Source of the DNA: Lindgomyces ingoldianus
Lineage: Eukaryota > Ascomycota > Dothideomycetes > Pleosporales > Lindgomycetaceae
DNA length: 64,000 bases
Reading direction: 5' to 3'
Assembly (NCBI RefSeq): GCF_010093535.1
Contig: NW_022985185.1
Span: 390,026 to 454,025, forward strand
The notes under the pieces were generated by a model. That model was not told the DNA's origin, ran no database searches, and saw only the letters and a list, made by a program, of their open reading frames with translations. Positions 1 to 13,013 of the stretch are shown here, one piece after another. The stretch's first letter is position 1; the number at the start of each line of letters is the position of its first letter. Position numbers and translations under genes: made by a program.

Positions 1-1370
1 GACTCTTCCCGAGGCGGAAAGTGGAATTATTCCGAGCAGCCAGCGCCGCGGAGCGGTGGGCACTGGACAAAGTTTGAACTGTTGGTGCTTTTCGGCCTAG
101 GGTAAGCCGCGACAGTAACCTTCTGGCGCTGTTCTAGAAGAGCTTGAGGCCTCGGCCTGAGGGACCAGGGTCGGGCTTGGGAGGTAAACGATGATGGCCG
201 AATCAACATCCCTGGCGAATCCCGCGAGCTGTTCGAGCCGCCAGCTCGACACGTGGAGGCGTTTCTTCGCTCATGGCATGCAGCCAGAATGAAGCATCCG
301 AGAGGCCTACAGCAAACTAGTTTGATAGAGTTGCGGGTGAACTAAGAATATGTCGAAGATACCGTATCGAGGCATGCCAGGTGGAGCAAAGGGCGGAATA
401 TTGGAGCTCTGGGTGTGCGGCGAGGAAGGACCGCACTGGGGTCTGTCCTCTCTGGCCCTGGTCGGACGAGGTGTTTCGAGTGGTGAAGATCAGACGGGAG
501 CGAGACGAGCTTTTGCTCGTGACGGTAGGGATGGAATGCCTATGTCCTGGCTCGCAGCAGGTCGGCGCTGTGCAGCAAGGCGGCGATCTATCCGGATGCT
601 CCATGTCCATGTACCCTGGGATAAAAAGAGTTACGGGCTGTATCCTGTGTGCTGACTGTGCCCGTCTCGGTGGACGAATTCCACGTGTCGGCCCTCTCAC
701 AGTCACGCAAAGTCAGCTCCGGGGAGTAGTGAAAGCAGCCTGTCCATGGATCGCCGGCCACCATCAGCAGTCAACTGCCGCCAGAGCGCTTGCTCGCCGA
801 CTGGCCGCACAGGTGGCGGGCAAGAGTCAGGGGAGTCAGGACAAGAGCACAAGCAGCCTAGCGCCGTGCTTCCCATCGCCCATGGCCCCCCTTACCCATG
901 CTCAGTGTTGCCCGTGGTTTGCAGGCAGCCTGGACACTCAGCCCTTGTAACTTGGTGCTCCCATCCTGAAAACGTGGCCATCCCTGCTGTCCTTGCCGGC
1001 GCCTTTGCACCACTGAGACTCGTGCGCCTATCGTGCAATTGTGCCCGCTGGCTGGCTGCCCGCTCCTAAACACCCTACCACGCCCCGACCACTTGACGGC
1101 TGTCGCCCTCTCCTCCTACCTCTCTCCTTTCAAGGCTCTCCGTGCAGCGACACCACACCAGCCCTACCCGTCGCCGCTGGAATAATAATATAACCAGTGT
1201 GTTGCCGCCTCAACCCGCTTAGCCCCCCCATCACCACGGCCCTTTCTGGTGAACCTTTGTCCCCCGCATCCCCATTGCCATCGCCCGGCCGCCAGAGCAG
1301 CCCCTAACCTCTCCCTCCACCACTCCACCCTCTGATGCATTCGGCGTAGGCCTGCCATTGACATTTCGCA
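1..1370. other. Upstream region and 5' leader of the kinase gene
   Basis: No protein-coding gene is convincing here. Open frames on both strands are short, overlap one another and show no recognisable domain. The last 300 bases before the kinase start are strongly pyrimidine-rich and C-rich, typical of a fungal transcription start zone and 5' leader. No TATA box stands out. Confidence 0.55.
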
Positions 1371-3400
<2,030 letters not shown>

Positions 3401-5174
3401 AGGCGATGGGGATGATGATGATTATCGCCTTCAAACGACAACTCAACATCCCCACGCCATGACGATTTCCCTTCAGATGATCCTTTCGAACCCCAATATA
3501 CCTGCGCGGAGTTTTTGGCGTCCCCGGTCGGCGCACACCACACCTCGCTCTATTGGACCAGTTTTGGTCTTTTGCTGTTTTTGCATAAAACATATTTGCA
3601 TATACCTCTATACCATTGATCTTACCATGGTATTGCGAGTTGGCGTTGTTGGCGAATTATTTCGACAAAGGAGGCGCAGATTGGTGCATATTAAACAGGC
3701 GTACATTTTGAATAACTGTACGGCAGTGTCGGAAAGATGAAGATTTTGTATGGAATGATTGGATGGAGTGAAACAGATGAGGGTGCATCGTACGATGCGC
3801 AGCTCAGCTGTGCAGACTGTGGTCGGTGAAAGAATATTAGAAGAGGGTGGCCAATATAGCGTGGATTACCTTCATATCTCCGTCTGGCGGAAAGAGCTGG
3901 CACACAAATAGCAAACAGACGGATTCATTGGCAAGAAGAGTTGGAAACAAGAATACTTGACTACACTACTTATTTTGTTGGTTGTGGTTCTACGCAGTCG
4001 AATTCGAATGCTTGAAGAATACCCATATCATTATCTTCATTTTTATCTCCATACCCAACTCCAATCCTTCCATTCAATACACGTCTACAGTTTTCGCTAA
4101 CAGTGCAGTGCATCGCATCTTGTTTATGAAAAAAATAATTATTCTGGTACGGCACAATCGGACTGTAATTCGGGAACCGGCCATTGGGTCGGGGAAAATG
4201 CGAATGAGTTAGAATGAGGCGTTCGTTTTTTGAAACTTGGCCTCGATCGAGACAGGGCCACGGCATCGCGTATCGTACGTTTTTCCCTTGCAGCATTGGG
4301 ACGGATTGCTTTTTCAGAGCCTGCGCATTGCGAAGGAAGCAAGGAAGGAAGGAAGGAAGGAAGGCAGGAGAATACATGAGACCCACTCGTTCCTCGCCGC
4401 CATGCCATACCATTCCATGCATGGTCGCGTGAAATTGAACAGTCGGGTGAGTTGGATTGTCACACGTGTCAGACTTCCTGCTAGCTCAACAAGGAAGCCT
4501 GACTGGGTGGCTTTCGATATTGCATTGGTGGGCGTGGTTGCAGGAAAGGCGCGAATCCAGAACCTGCAGGGTTGTCTCTGGCTTGAGGTCGCCTCATTAT
4601 TTTACAGACCGTCCGTCACATTGCATGTCTGCACAACCGGAGTCTGAGCCCAACCCTCACCGATCACTGAAACACAAGCTTTGAAAGCCAGTTTGCGAGG
4701 ATTCAGAACCATGGCTTCGGGGCTGCCGATGGAATAGATGCATACCGTTCATTCTGTGACTTGTTTGGGATTGTAGGAACGGTCCCGAGAGTTGGATAAG
4801 GGAATGCTGGTTGCGAGAGATGGGTGGCAGTGGTAGAAGGCGCAAGGTGATATGAAGTTGAAGAACGCCACATTTAGCTGCGACCACCAGCACTCTCCAA
4901 AATGGCTCTGTGAGATGCGAGTGCACTCTCTCAATGTGTATAAAACTGTTAGGGTTTTATCAGATCCTCACTGGATGGTGGCATCTTGAGTTGTTGTATT
5001 TCCTGCCTCGATGTAGCTGTTGAATTAAATCATCTTGATTAGTTGCTGGGTTTTGGTAAGTAGTATGTTTGGACCTGTTTTCTGTAAAAAAAAAAAATAA
5101 AAAAAAATTTTAACGACTGGTTCTTCATCTCCCATCAATATAACTACAAAGTATAATAATACACCTACCAGAAC
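3401..5174. other. Intergenic region, kinase to COQ5 (convergent)
   Basis: The two flanking genes converge, so this stretch holds both 3' ends. Short open frames on both strands show no domain or codon pattern of a gene. Visible structure is limited to a GGAA microsatellite near 4.35 kb and an A-rich run at 5083-5108. Confidence 0.6.
4332..4367. repeat. (GGAA)n microsatellite
   Basis: About eight near-perfect tetranucleotide units of GGAA/AAGG in a row. A similar, shorter array occurs near 21820. Such arrays expand and contract by replication slippage; no function is implied. Confidence 0.9.
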
Positions 5175-6203
5175 TCAGGAAACTGGCTTCACCCCCTTAT
5201 GTATCGCCGCAATGCCACCCGTCAAATCCTCCCAGCCCTGTCCTGGTACCAAAAAGCCTGCTTCCTTAATCATGTCCCTAAACTCCGTCTGGCTGGGGAA
5301 CTTTTCAATACTCTCCACAAGATATTGATAGCTATCCCGATCGCCCGCAACTACCTGTCCAATCAATGGTATAGCGCCAAAACTCCAGCGTTTATACACG
5401 GCATCGAAAATGGAGTTGTTGACCTTCGAGAACTCGAGACAAGCGAACACGCCACCGGGTTTGAGAACTCGAAATGCCTCCCGGATCGCAGCATCTTTGT
5501 GCGTGAAATTGCGGATACCGAAGGCGACGGTATAGAGATCGATGCTTGAGTCTGGAATCATATCAAGCTTTTCTGCATTTGCCTCGACAAATTTCAGACG
5601 TGGTGACCGTGCATAAGGTGTGGCAATGGCTCTCTTCTTTCCTTCTTCCAACATGTGTGGATTTATGTCTGCAACTGTGACGCGGGTGTGCGCGTCGTTA
5701 TTGATAGTGGATGCGTGGTCCAGCATGCGGAAAGCGATATCTCCAGTTCCGCCGGCGATATCTAGGATATGCCAGCCTTGTTCGGAGGACAAAGAGGATT
5801 GCGAGGGAGCTGTGAGGGGGTTGCGACCAGGGTTGAGGTTGCGGACGAAATGGTCCTTCCAGAGACGGTGGATACCGAGCGACATAAGGTCGTTCATTGT
5901 ATCGTACGATGAGGCGACGGAGGAGAAGACGGCGCCGACTTGGTTCAATTAGCCTTCATTCCCAACGAGAGATGCTCAGTAACGAGGGTATTGACCTTTC
6001 TGCTCTTTCATTGCTTCCGCAACGGTCTCGAACCCGAAATGCGTTGTTCCAGGTGCATCTCGCGGGCTTTTGGGAGGTGGTGTGTGTTGCTGCGCATGTG
6101 GAAAGGTACAAGAGAAGCACCGGTATGGTTCCCTTGCCACTCTCCTCTTCACATCTCCGAGCAATTGGCGCCGCAGCAGCGATCTCGAAGCTTGAATACT
6201 CAT
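5175..6203 (-). CDS. COQ5: 2-methoxy-6-polyprenyl-1,4-benzoquinol methylase, mitochondrial
   Basis: C-methyltransferase of ubiquinone synthesis (UbiE/COQ5 family), acting in the mitochondrial CoQ complex. Two exons, 6203-5996 and 5938-5175, separated by a 57 nt intron, give 323 residues. The N-terminus is rich in Arg and Ser with no acidic residue for about 18 residues, as expected of a mitochondrial presequence. The conserved entry segment HFGFETV is followed by the family signature VFSSVASSYDTMNDLMS and GIHRLWKDH. The SAM-binding motif I reads LDIAGGTGDIAFR, and FGIRNFTHKDAAIREAFRVL is the second UbiE/COQ5 signature. It is divergent from the BCKDHA-like gene across a 206 bp promoter. Nothing is broken. 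Confidence 0.95.
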
Positions 6204-6409
6204 GACTGTTGCTGGAGTATAGCCGAGATACGGACCATTAACTTCTGAAATCTAGTAGTGCTTCACGTTGGCACGTGCTTTAAGATACCTGACTAAGCTG
6301 ACGTTGCTGCTCTAGGCTGAGCCGACGCTGGCCGTTCCGAGCTCCCTTTCCGCTTCCCCAGGTTTTAAGTCTCGACGCCGCACACAAGAGGCCATGTAGC
6401 CTCACCACA
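6204..6409. promoter_or_regulatory. Bidirectional promoter COQ5 / BCKDH E1-alpha
   Basis: Only 206 bases separate the two start codons, so both 5' leaders and promoters lie here. A palindromic CACGTG (E-box type) is present at 6272-6277. Coupled expression of the two mitochondrial enzymes is inferred from the shared promoter only. Confidence 0.6.
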
Positions 6410-7960
6410 ATGTCTTTTCGCTATTCAGCTCGCAGACTCCGGTATAGAAAGCCCTGGAGCTCTCCAGCCTGCCTCAATGGCGCGCAACCCCCGCAAGTGG
6501 CACCTGCATGGCAGGCTTGTCGAACTGTTGCTTCTACCCCGACTGCTGAGAGGTGAGCTTTGTAGAGCAAAGTATACGCTATATAGACGCTGACCAAGTC
6601 TTAGAGTCCTATTCCCTGGTGCTTTGAATAGCCAGTTCACTAATACGCTCGCCTTTCTCCGACCAGCGGCAAAGGAAGCTATCCCAACGTACCGCGTGCT
6701 AGATCAGTATGGACAGGTGCTGGACAAGGAGACTGGGGTGGATACAGAGGATGAAGAAGCCTTGAAATTATATCGGAATATGGTTTGCTGTATGCTGTCG
6801 TCTTGAGAACCCTTGCATGCTTAGGAACTAGGCTGACATGGAGTAGTAAGCATTATGGACCTCCTCATGTTTGAGGCCCAGAGACAGGGACGACTGAGCT
6901 TCTATATGGTATTTATCATCCACTTCCTAGCCCAACATGATTCTGATGCGTACAACAGGTTTCTGCTGGCGAAGAAGGCATAGCCATCGGCTCCGCAAGT
7001 GTCCTGTCCCCTTCCGATGTCATATTTTGCCAGTACCGCGAAACCGGCGTATACATGCAACGAGGCTTCACTCTAGACCAGTTCATGAACCAGCTCTTCT
7101 CTAACGCGAAGGATGTCGGGTTAGGCCGCAACATGCCCGTACACTATGGCTCCAGTGAACTCAATATCCACACCATCTCCTCCACCCTTGCAACCCAGAT
7201 ACCCCATGCCGCAGGCGCAGCTTACGCTCTAAAGCTTCAGAACCAGCAGCAACCTGAAGTCTCGCCTCGGATAGCTGTATGCTACTTTGGCGAAGGCGCC
7301 GCAAGTGAAGGTGATTTCCACGCTGCATTGAACATCGCCGCAACGCGCCAAGTCCCAGCCATCTTTATCTGCAGGAACAACGGATATGCCATCTCCACAC
7401 CCACAAGCGAGCAATACCGAGGCGATGGCATTGCCGGTCGCGGCCCAGGCTATGGCATGGACACGCTCCGCGTCGATGGCAACGATATCTTCGCCGTCCG
7501 CCGCGCAACAAAAGAAGCCAGGCGAATAGCTCTAGAAGATGGCGGTAAACCAGTATTAATCGAAATGATGGCATACCGTGTCGGACATCACAGCACATCC
7601 GATGACTCCTTCGCCTACCGCCAGAAAGTCGAGGTCGAGGACTGGAAGCGTCGCGACAACCCCATTGCCCGGTTACGCAAGTGGTTAGAAGGTCGGAGTC
7701 TGTGGGATGAAGACAAAGAACGAGCATTGCGAAGCGAGTTGAGAAAGGAGATATTGGGGGCCTTTGATAAGGCGGAGAAGGAAAAGAAACCAGCAATTAG
7801 GCACGCTTTTGAGGGGGTTTATGAGAAGTTGACGGAGGAACAGAGGGCCCATGTGGAGGAGTTGAGAGATATTTTGGAGAGGTATCCGAAGGAGTATGAT
7901 GTCGATCAGCATGAGGGTGGGTTGGAGTCTTTGGTTCAGTTGATGACGGAGGAGAGATAG
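6410..7960 (+). CDS. BCKDHA: Branched-chain 2-oxoacid dehydrogenase E1 component, alpha subunit, mitochondrial
   Basis: Thiamine-diphosphate-dependent decarboxylase subunit of the complex that degrades the ketoacids of Leu, Ile and Val. Exons 6410-6552, 6605-6789, 6847-6908, 6959-7960 give 463 residues in frame. The first 50 residues are Arg/Ser/Ala-rich (presequence). Family landmarks: VLFPGA near the start, SIMDLLMFEAQRQGR, NMPVHYGS, the TPP motif starting at GEGAASEGD and ending CRNN, and YRVGHHSTSDDS, which holds the serines of the regulatory phosphorylation loop in animal enzymes. The intron at 6790-6846 was placed so that spacing between LYRNM and SIMD matches the family. Its usual partner, the E1-beta gene, is not in the window. 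Confidence 0.93.
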
Positions 7961-8354
7961 GTAAATAGCATGTCTTTGCGGTTCTGTAAAACCACAAGAA
8001 GAATAATTAAGTATGATAATATGTGCTAGCTGGCCGCATGTTTAGTGTGAAGTGTAAGAGTAACGATTCAACGGCATCTATATATACATATTATTAAATT
8101 GGGAATTTAAAATTTCGCTACAGTATTGGCACTACATCCCGTAAAATGATCATTTAAGCCCCACTACACCTTCTCCAGAAGAAACTTTTTTAATGCCACC
8201 TTAGCTAGGGCACATCCAATGCTAAAAAGAAGATAACCAAATGCCCGCCGTCCAACCACTTCCCTAAGCCCGGCATAACACGCATATATCACAATGTGGC
8301 GTGCAGACCACGCTTTCCCCTTCCCATTGGCCAATGGATCATTCTGCATACCAG
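7961..8354. other. Convergent intergenic region
   Basis: 3' flanks of the E1-alpha gene and the oxygenase. AT-rich around 8020-8110. One minus-strand 61-codon frame (8164-8349) lies just past the oxygenase stop; I see no support for it as a gene. Confidence 0.6.
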
Positions 8355-9563
8355 TCAGAGCATACTCTTACCCAGAGATTCTCCAATAACCTCACTATAA
8401 AAATTATTAAACACCTTGCCCAGCAAATGCTCTCCATAAGTATTCCCCTCATGCACAGGTGCCTCCCCGCTCCTCTCAACACACTTCCCTAACGGCTTCA
8501 CCATGGCCTCGAAATTCGGCTCATAGAAGAAAGGTACAGAAACACGGTATCCCTCTCCTCGGTGGATCACGCGATGCTTGTTGGATTTCCAGATCCCGTT
8601 CGTCCAGCGCTCGATCATGTCGCCGATGTTGACGACAAAGTGGCCCGGGATGGGGTCCGCGTTTAGCCATGTCTTGTTGTCTTTGAGCAGGACTTGCAAA
8701 GCGCCCGGGGTGGGGTCGGCGAGGAGCAGAGTAACGCAGCCGTAATCTGTGTGTTCGCCGCAGGAGAACTCAGTGACGTCTGAGGAGTCGGGGTTGTATG
8801 GAGCTTGGAGAGGAGGATATCCGATCATGCGCATAACCCAGAAAGAATGATCAGTGTTGCGGACGAAGACGTCTCCGTCTTCGGTAGTCGTGTTGGCGTT
8901 GGGTTGGGGTGCGCCGAGATCGAGAGCCGTGCCCATTGCCCGAACAACGGCCTCCCCGACTTTCATTAATTGATCGATGTAGTCGAGATACACTTCCTTC
9001 AGTTCCGGGGGCTGTGCGGGCCAGAGGTTAGGTCCTTGAAGGGTCTTATATGTGCCTTTTCCACCGTTTCCTTCCTCTTTCGGGCTATGATCCCACTCTC
9101 GGTATAGGTCAACAGCTTCCTGGACGTCCCTTCTCCCTAATGTAATATTCTCACCCATACCCTGATATCCTCTCGCCCCGTCGCCACCCTCCGGGCCGCC
9201 GGCATCATAACGTTTAATCTTATTTTTCTCAGACAAAGGGGAGAAGAAGAATTGCCGGGCAAGGGAGATGACTTCGTCAAGCTTGGAGGTTGGAATATCA
9301 TGGCCAGTGAGGTAGAAGAAGCCATAATCAATACAGGCGCGGTTGATAGCCGAGGCGGTCTCCTGGCGTGATCGAGGAGAAGAAGACGGGTCAAGGTATG
9401 GTGAAATGTCGATGATGGGGAGGGATTCGATTGGGGGAGTGGCGGCTGGAGATGGCGGAAGACAGCCCGTCATACCGATTGATGAAGGGATAGAATCCAT
9501 GTTAAGTTCCGCAACGGCAGCCATGTTTGCGGGTAGGGCAGAGGCAAGAGAGGCGGTGTGCAA
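8355..9563 (-). CDS. 2-oxoglutarate/Fe(II)-dependent dioxygenase (isopenicillin N synthase-like)
   Basis: Single exon, 402 residues. The N-terminal DIOX_N half begins with LPIIDISPYLD and contains DYGFFYLTGHDIP. The C-terminal 2OG-Fe(II) domain carries the iron facial triad: GEHTDYGCVTLLL (His and Asp), and the distal His in NKHRVIHRG, followed by RVSVPFF with the Arg-x-Ser that binds 2-oxoglutarate. All catalytic residues are present. The substrate cannot be told from sequence; such fungal enzymes act in secondary metabolism, alkaloid/gibberellin-type oxidation or detoxification. The first 35 residues are not conserved in the family, so a start at an internal Met (about 9524 or 9500) is possible. 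There is no secondary-metabolite core gene beside it. Confidence 0.9.
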   Translation of the reverse strand: MHTASLASALPANMAAVAELNMDSIPSSIGMTGCLPPSPAATPPIESLPIIDISPYLDPSSSPRSRQETASAINRACIDYGFFYLTGHDIPTSKLDEVISLARQFFFSPLSEKNKIKRYDAGGPEGGDGARGYQGMGENITLGRRDVQEAVDLYREWDHSPKEEGNGGKGTYKTLQGPNLWPAQPPELKEVYLDYIDQLMKVGEAVVRAMGTALDLGAPQPNANTTTEDGDVFVRNTDHSFWVMRMIGYPPLQAPYNPDSSDVTEFSCGEHTDYGCVTLLLADPTPGALQVLLKDNKTWLNADPIPGHFVVNIGDMIERWTNGIWKSNKHRVIHRGEGYRVSVPFFYEPNFEAMVKPLGKCVERSGEAPVHEGNTYGEHLLGKVFNNFYSEVIGESLGKSML

Positions 9564-10564
9564 AGAGCGGGTTATAGTCCAAGGAGTTATGTATGGAGCA
9601 GTCTAAGAGCATACAGACATAAGAATGACGCATCCCAATCCTGATACTCAGGTAGGCTTGATGGAACCAGAGAAATTGAAGAGAACAATACTGACCTTTT
9701 ATATCCGTTGATGTGCCTATTATTGCTAGATTTTCTCCGGATTTCCCTCTCGGATGTGGCTTTAGGAGTGAATAGCTTGAATCGGGATTGCAAGCAACGA
9801 GGGATAAACATACACCAATAGAAGCCAGTTAGTGATCACAAACTAAACGAATCAAAGAGGACAGAAAGGGAGGAGATACAGACACGATTCAGTCGAACGC
9901 AGTTGATGATCTGATCATTTGCCTTGTCTTGAGAAAAAAAGATAGAGCGGAACGACTTGCTTGAACCACGTTAGAGAGTAGCCTTGGCATATATCTCCAT
10001 TGTTTGACGCCTACAGAGAATAGAAAGTTCAAGATGGTTAGATACTTGCTTTGCGGGATGGACGAAGCTGAGAAAGACAATCGTGAAGTCAAGGTCCCCT
10101 CGGGTCCGTTTACCCTAACCAGTCTAGCCAATAGCGCCTTCCAACTACCGCATTCAGCGGCTATTGGATCATAAGGCTGTCGTGCGGCTGCTGTCAAAAG
10201 ACGGCGCCAGGCACCTCGTGATGTGTGGAGAGAAATAAGGTTCCCAATGGAAGACCGTCGGGTACATGTATGAAGTCACATAAATCGCTTCGCAGTTCCG
10301 CAGCTCGCATGCGGTCAACATGCATAGAATTTCGATATGTATGTAGGCGCCGACACCATTCAGAGCATAGTAGCTTGTTTTTGGAAGAGCTGAGTAGATC
10401 CTCAAATGCTAGTGGAATTCTCTATCCAGTTGTCATGCTGATCACTTTTCATGTTGTGCATAACCTCCGTACAGCGAGCCCAATCATTACCAAACCATCC
10501 CATAACTTTCTATGTGACAAGCATGCAGAACACTGCCCGTGGTATCATGAAGCCAGAAAGCCAC
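9564..10564. other. Intergenic region upstream of the oxygenase
   Basis: Holds the promoter of the oxygenase and the 3' flank of the GMPPA-like gene, both on the minus strand. Minus-strand frames at 9587-9811 and 9889-10197 show no domain; they may be part of the 5' leader. Confidence 0.55.
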
Positions 10565-12061
10565 TCACATTATGACCTCGTTAGAAACATCCTATTTGCG
10601 TCCTCAGTAAAACATTCAATACTCGATCACATGAGACATGACTTACCCTCTTCAGCTCCTTGTAAGGCAGACATACGCAATTCTGCACACGGACCTCGTC
10701 TCCAACACCGCATTCCTTGCCAAGGATCGTGATGCTCTGCACTTTGACGCCGTTCTTGACGATAGATGTCGTGTGGCTAGTGATTGGTGTAGGCGTACCC
10801 TCGACTCGGGCCCAAGCGCCAATTTTGCTGTGCCAGCCTACGATTGTGTACATGACGCACGCATCATGCTTGATTTCGCAGTCTTCCAATACAATCGACT
10901 CTTTGATGCGGACACCAGCGCCGACATGGACGCGAGGGCCAATCGAGACGTTAGGTCCAAGCTTTGCGGTCGGGTCTACATGTGCTGAGGGGTGGATGTA
11001 GACTGGTGGGATAATGTTTGCAGATGGCGTGGCAAGCTCTTCGGATTGGGATTGGAAGGCCTTCATGAGGTACAGAGCATTGGCTGGCACCGCAGAGCCA
11101 GCGGTCTTAATCTGGCGCCAGAAATCTTTGGTCTCTAACACGAAGAATTGCCTACTGTCCGCAATATCAGACAGGACGTCCTGCTCCAAGCGAATAACAG
11201 CATTCTCCCGGTCTTCGTCATCCTCGTCGCCTTGATAGAAAGACGACTCGAGATTTTCTGAAGATGGATACGACAGTAGTCGTGGGCGCTCCGTGCGGCG
11301 TTTGATAGCGCTTCGAATCGCGGGGAAGATGCACTCGGTGGAGAACAGGTAGACTCCGCAGTTGATGAGGTTTGAAATCTGAGACTCTGGTTTCTCGACG
11401 TAGTGAAGTACTCGCTTGGTATGCGCATCCGACACAATGCAACCGAAGTTCGTGGCCGACTCATTCGCAACCCTCGTCCCTAGCATCACGGCCTCGGCGT
11501 CCTTGTCCTCGAATAGCTTAAGCATGTCGTTGAGTGGGAACGAACAGCACACATCTGCGTTGAGGACGAAGAACCTATCGGGCCGGCCCTTCAATATGAC
11601 ATCTCTGAAGTGGTATAGACCGCCTGCTGTGCCCAATGCCTGGTATTCTCGGAGGTACTTGACGCTGAGTTGAGGAAAGACGTTGGCGATGGAGTTGATG
11701 AAGGGCTGGAAGACGGATTCCTCATAATAGCCTACGATGAAGACTTCTTTGATCTCGGGCACCTTGGAGACGGCACGGAAACAGTGCTCGATTATCGGAT
11801 GACCTGCAACGGGGAAAAGTGGCTGTGGGTCGTTAGTGGGATGAATGGCGCGGAGGGAAAAATAAACGTTGCGACAAACCTTGGGCAGTTCCATGGACAA
11901 TGGCCTGAATCTGGTGCCTCTGGAAGGTCCTCCAACCTGCAATTGTAAGATATCATGGCTTTCGAGGTGGTGAGAGCTGGGAATACCAAAATGACAGCTT
12001 TGGTGGAAGGAGCAGCTCCTCCTTTGGCCCTCATTGCGAGCGACGGAGGTTGTAGACTCAT
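10565..12061 (-). CDS. GMPPA: GDP-mannose pyrophosphorylase subunit, GMPPA type
   Basis: Nucleotidyltransferase-fold protein of the mannose-1-phosphate guanylyltransferase pair; the GMPPA type mainly regulates the catalytic GMPPB subunit that makes GDP-mannose for glycosylation and cell wall mannan. Four exons on the minus strand: 12061-11987, 11936-11880, 11822-10647, 10591-10565, all phase 0, giving 444 residues. The pyrophosphorylase motif is GGPSRGTRFRPLS, with the GMPPA-type insertion before GTR. FVLNADVCCSFP is the nucleotide/metal site. The C-terminal third is a left-handed beta-helix of hexapeptide repeats (IHPSAHVDP, LGPNVSIGP and so on). The last exon encodes only DVSNEVIM and was found because ELKR is followed by a GTAAGT donor; the family ends this way. 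Confidence 0.93.
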
Positions 12062-13013
12062 GTTGAAAGGTCTCTGGCTGTTGTTTTTGGACTGTGTGCG
12101 ATTCAGTAAATTCTTCAGGAATCACTGCAAAAGTGGACAGATGGTAGCCCTGGAGACTCTTAAAAAACATGTGGCGCGTTGGCGGTGAGTCGCTTCTTGG
12201 CTTTCCCGTGCATCGTGAACCTCAAAGCACCACCTCATCCAAATTAAGGTATCTCTCCGTCTCATCGTTCCACAAATCGGGGGTTCTCGTAGTAACTATC
12301 AAGGAATTCTCTCTTTTCCATGATTCTCCGAGGACACTATGACCAACCCTTCAGATTGAATATCCACGTACTCAGACTAAACACCCATTCTGCTTTCACA
12401 CCCTCAATCAAACTTCCCATTTCGGACTCTTCGCTAATCCTTATATATATACATATACACATATGTCTAATTGTTTCCAAATTCTCCACTGATCAAACAA
12501 CCAGTTTCACACCATCTCCAGTGTGTCCAAGTGCAATGCCAGTGAGAGGTAGGCCTTCCCCAAAACTTGCCTTTATGGTGAATCCTGAACGCGTGGTAAG
12601 TTGAGTGTAGCGAGTCAACGAACCGTTGAAATCGCAAACTTGCTATACTATACCGAGGTAGCTCGAGGTAGTGATGTTTTAATGGTTATAATTTTGTTTA
12701 TTTTCTTGGCGCTGCCTTGACGCCAAGGGCCATATAGGCTGTAGAGGAGCTGCGGATTGTCCTTGTCTGCCAATGATTTCAAGCAATTATTGCTACCTAG
12801 TTGATTTTGTGCTGACTTCTCTTTAGTAGCTTCTAAATTCTAGCGGTTGGTAGACTGAATTGAATTCTGAGTGTATCTTGACTTTGTATGCCCCCTCGTC
12901 CACTAAATCATTCCTGGGATCGGTCTACTGTGGATCTGAGGATGGCGCTGGTCCCCCACTTCTACTCTCTATACTTTGAAAATGCTGACAATATCACAGA
13001 GGCAACAGGAGTT
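12062..13013. other. Intergenic region
   Basis: Promoter of the GMPPA-like gene (right to left) and the 3' flank of the DUF1349 gene. A pyrimidine-rich plus-strand frame at 12320-12604 has no recognisable features. Nothing else seen. Confidence 0.55.

Noticed and set aside
381..950. 189-codon plus-strand frame upstream of the kinase
   Set aside because: Overlaps other frames of similar length on both strands in GC-rich DNA, shows no domain and has Cys/Trp-heavy random composition.
8164..8349. Small hydrophobic minus-strand frame after the oxygenase
   Set aside because: Too short to judge, no family recognised, lies in the 3' flank of a convergent pair.
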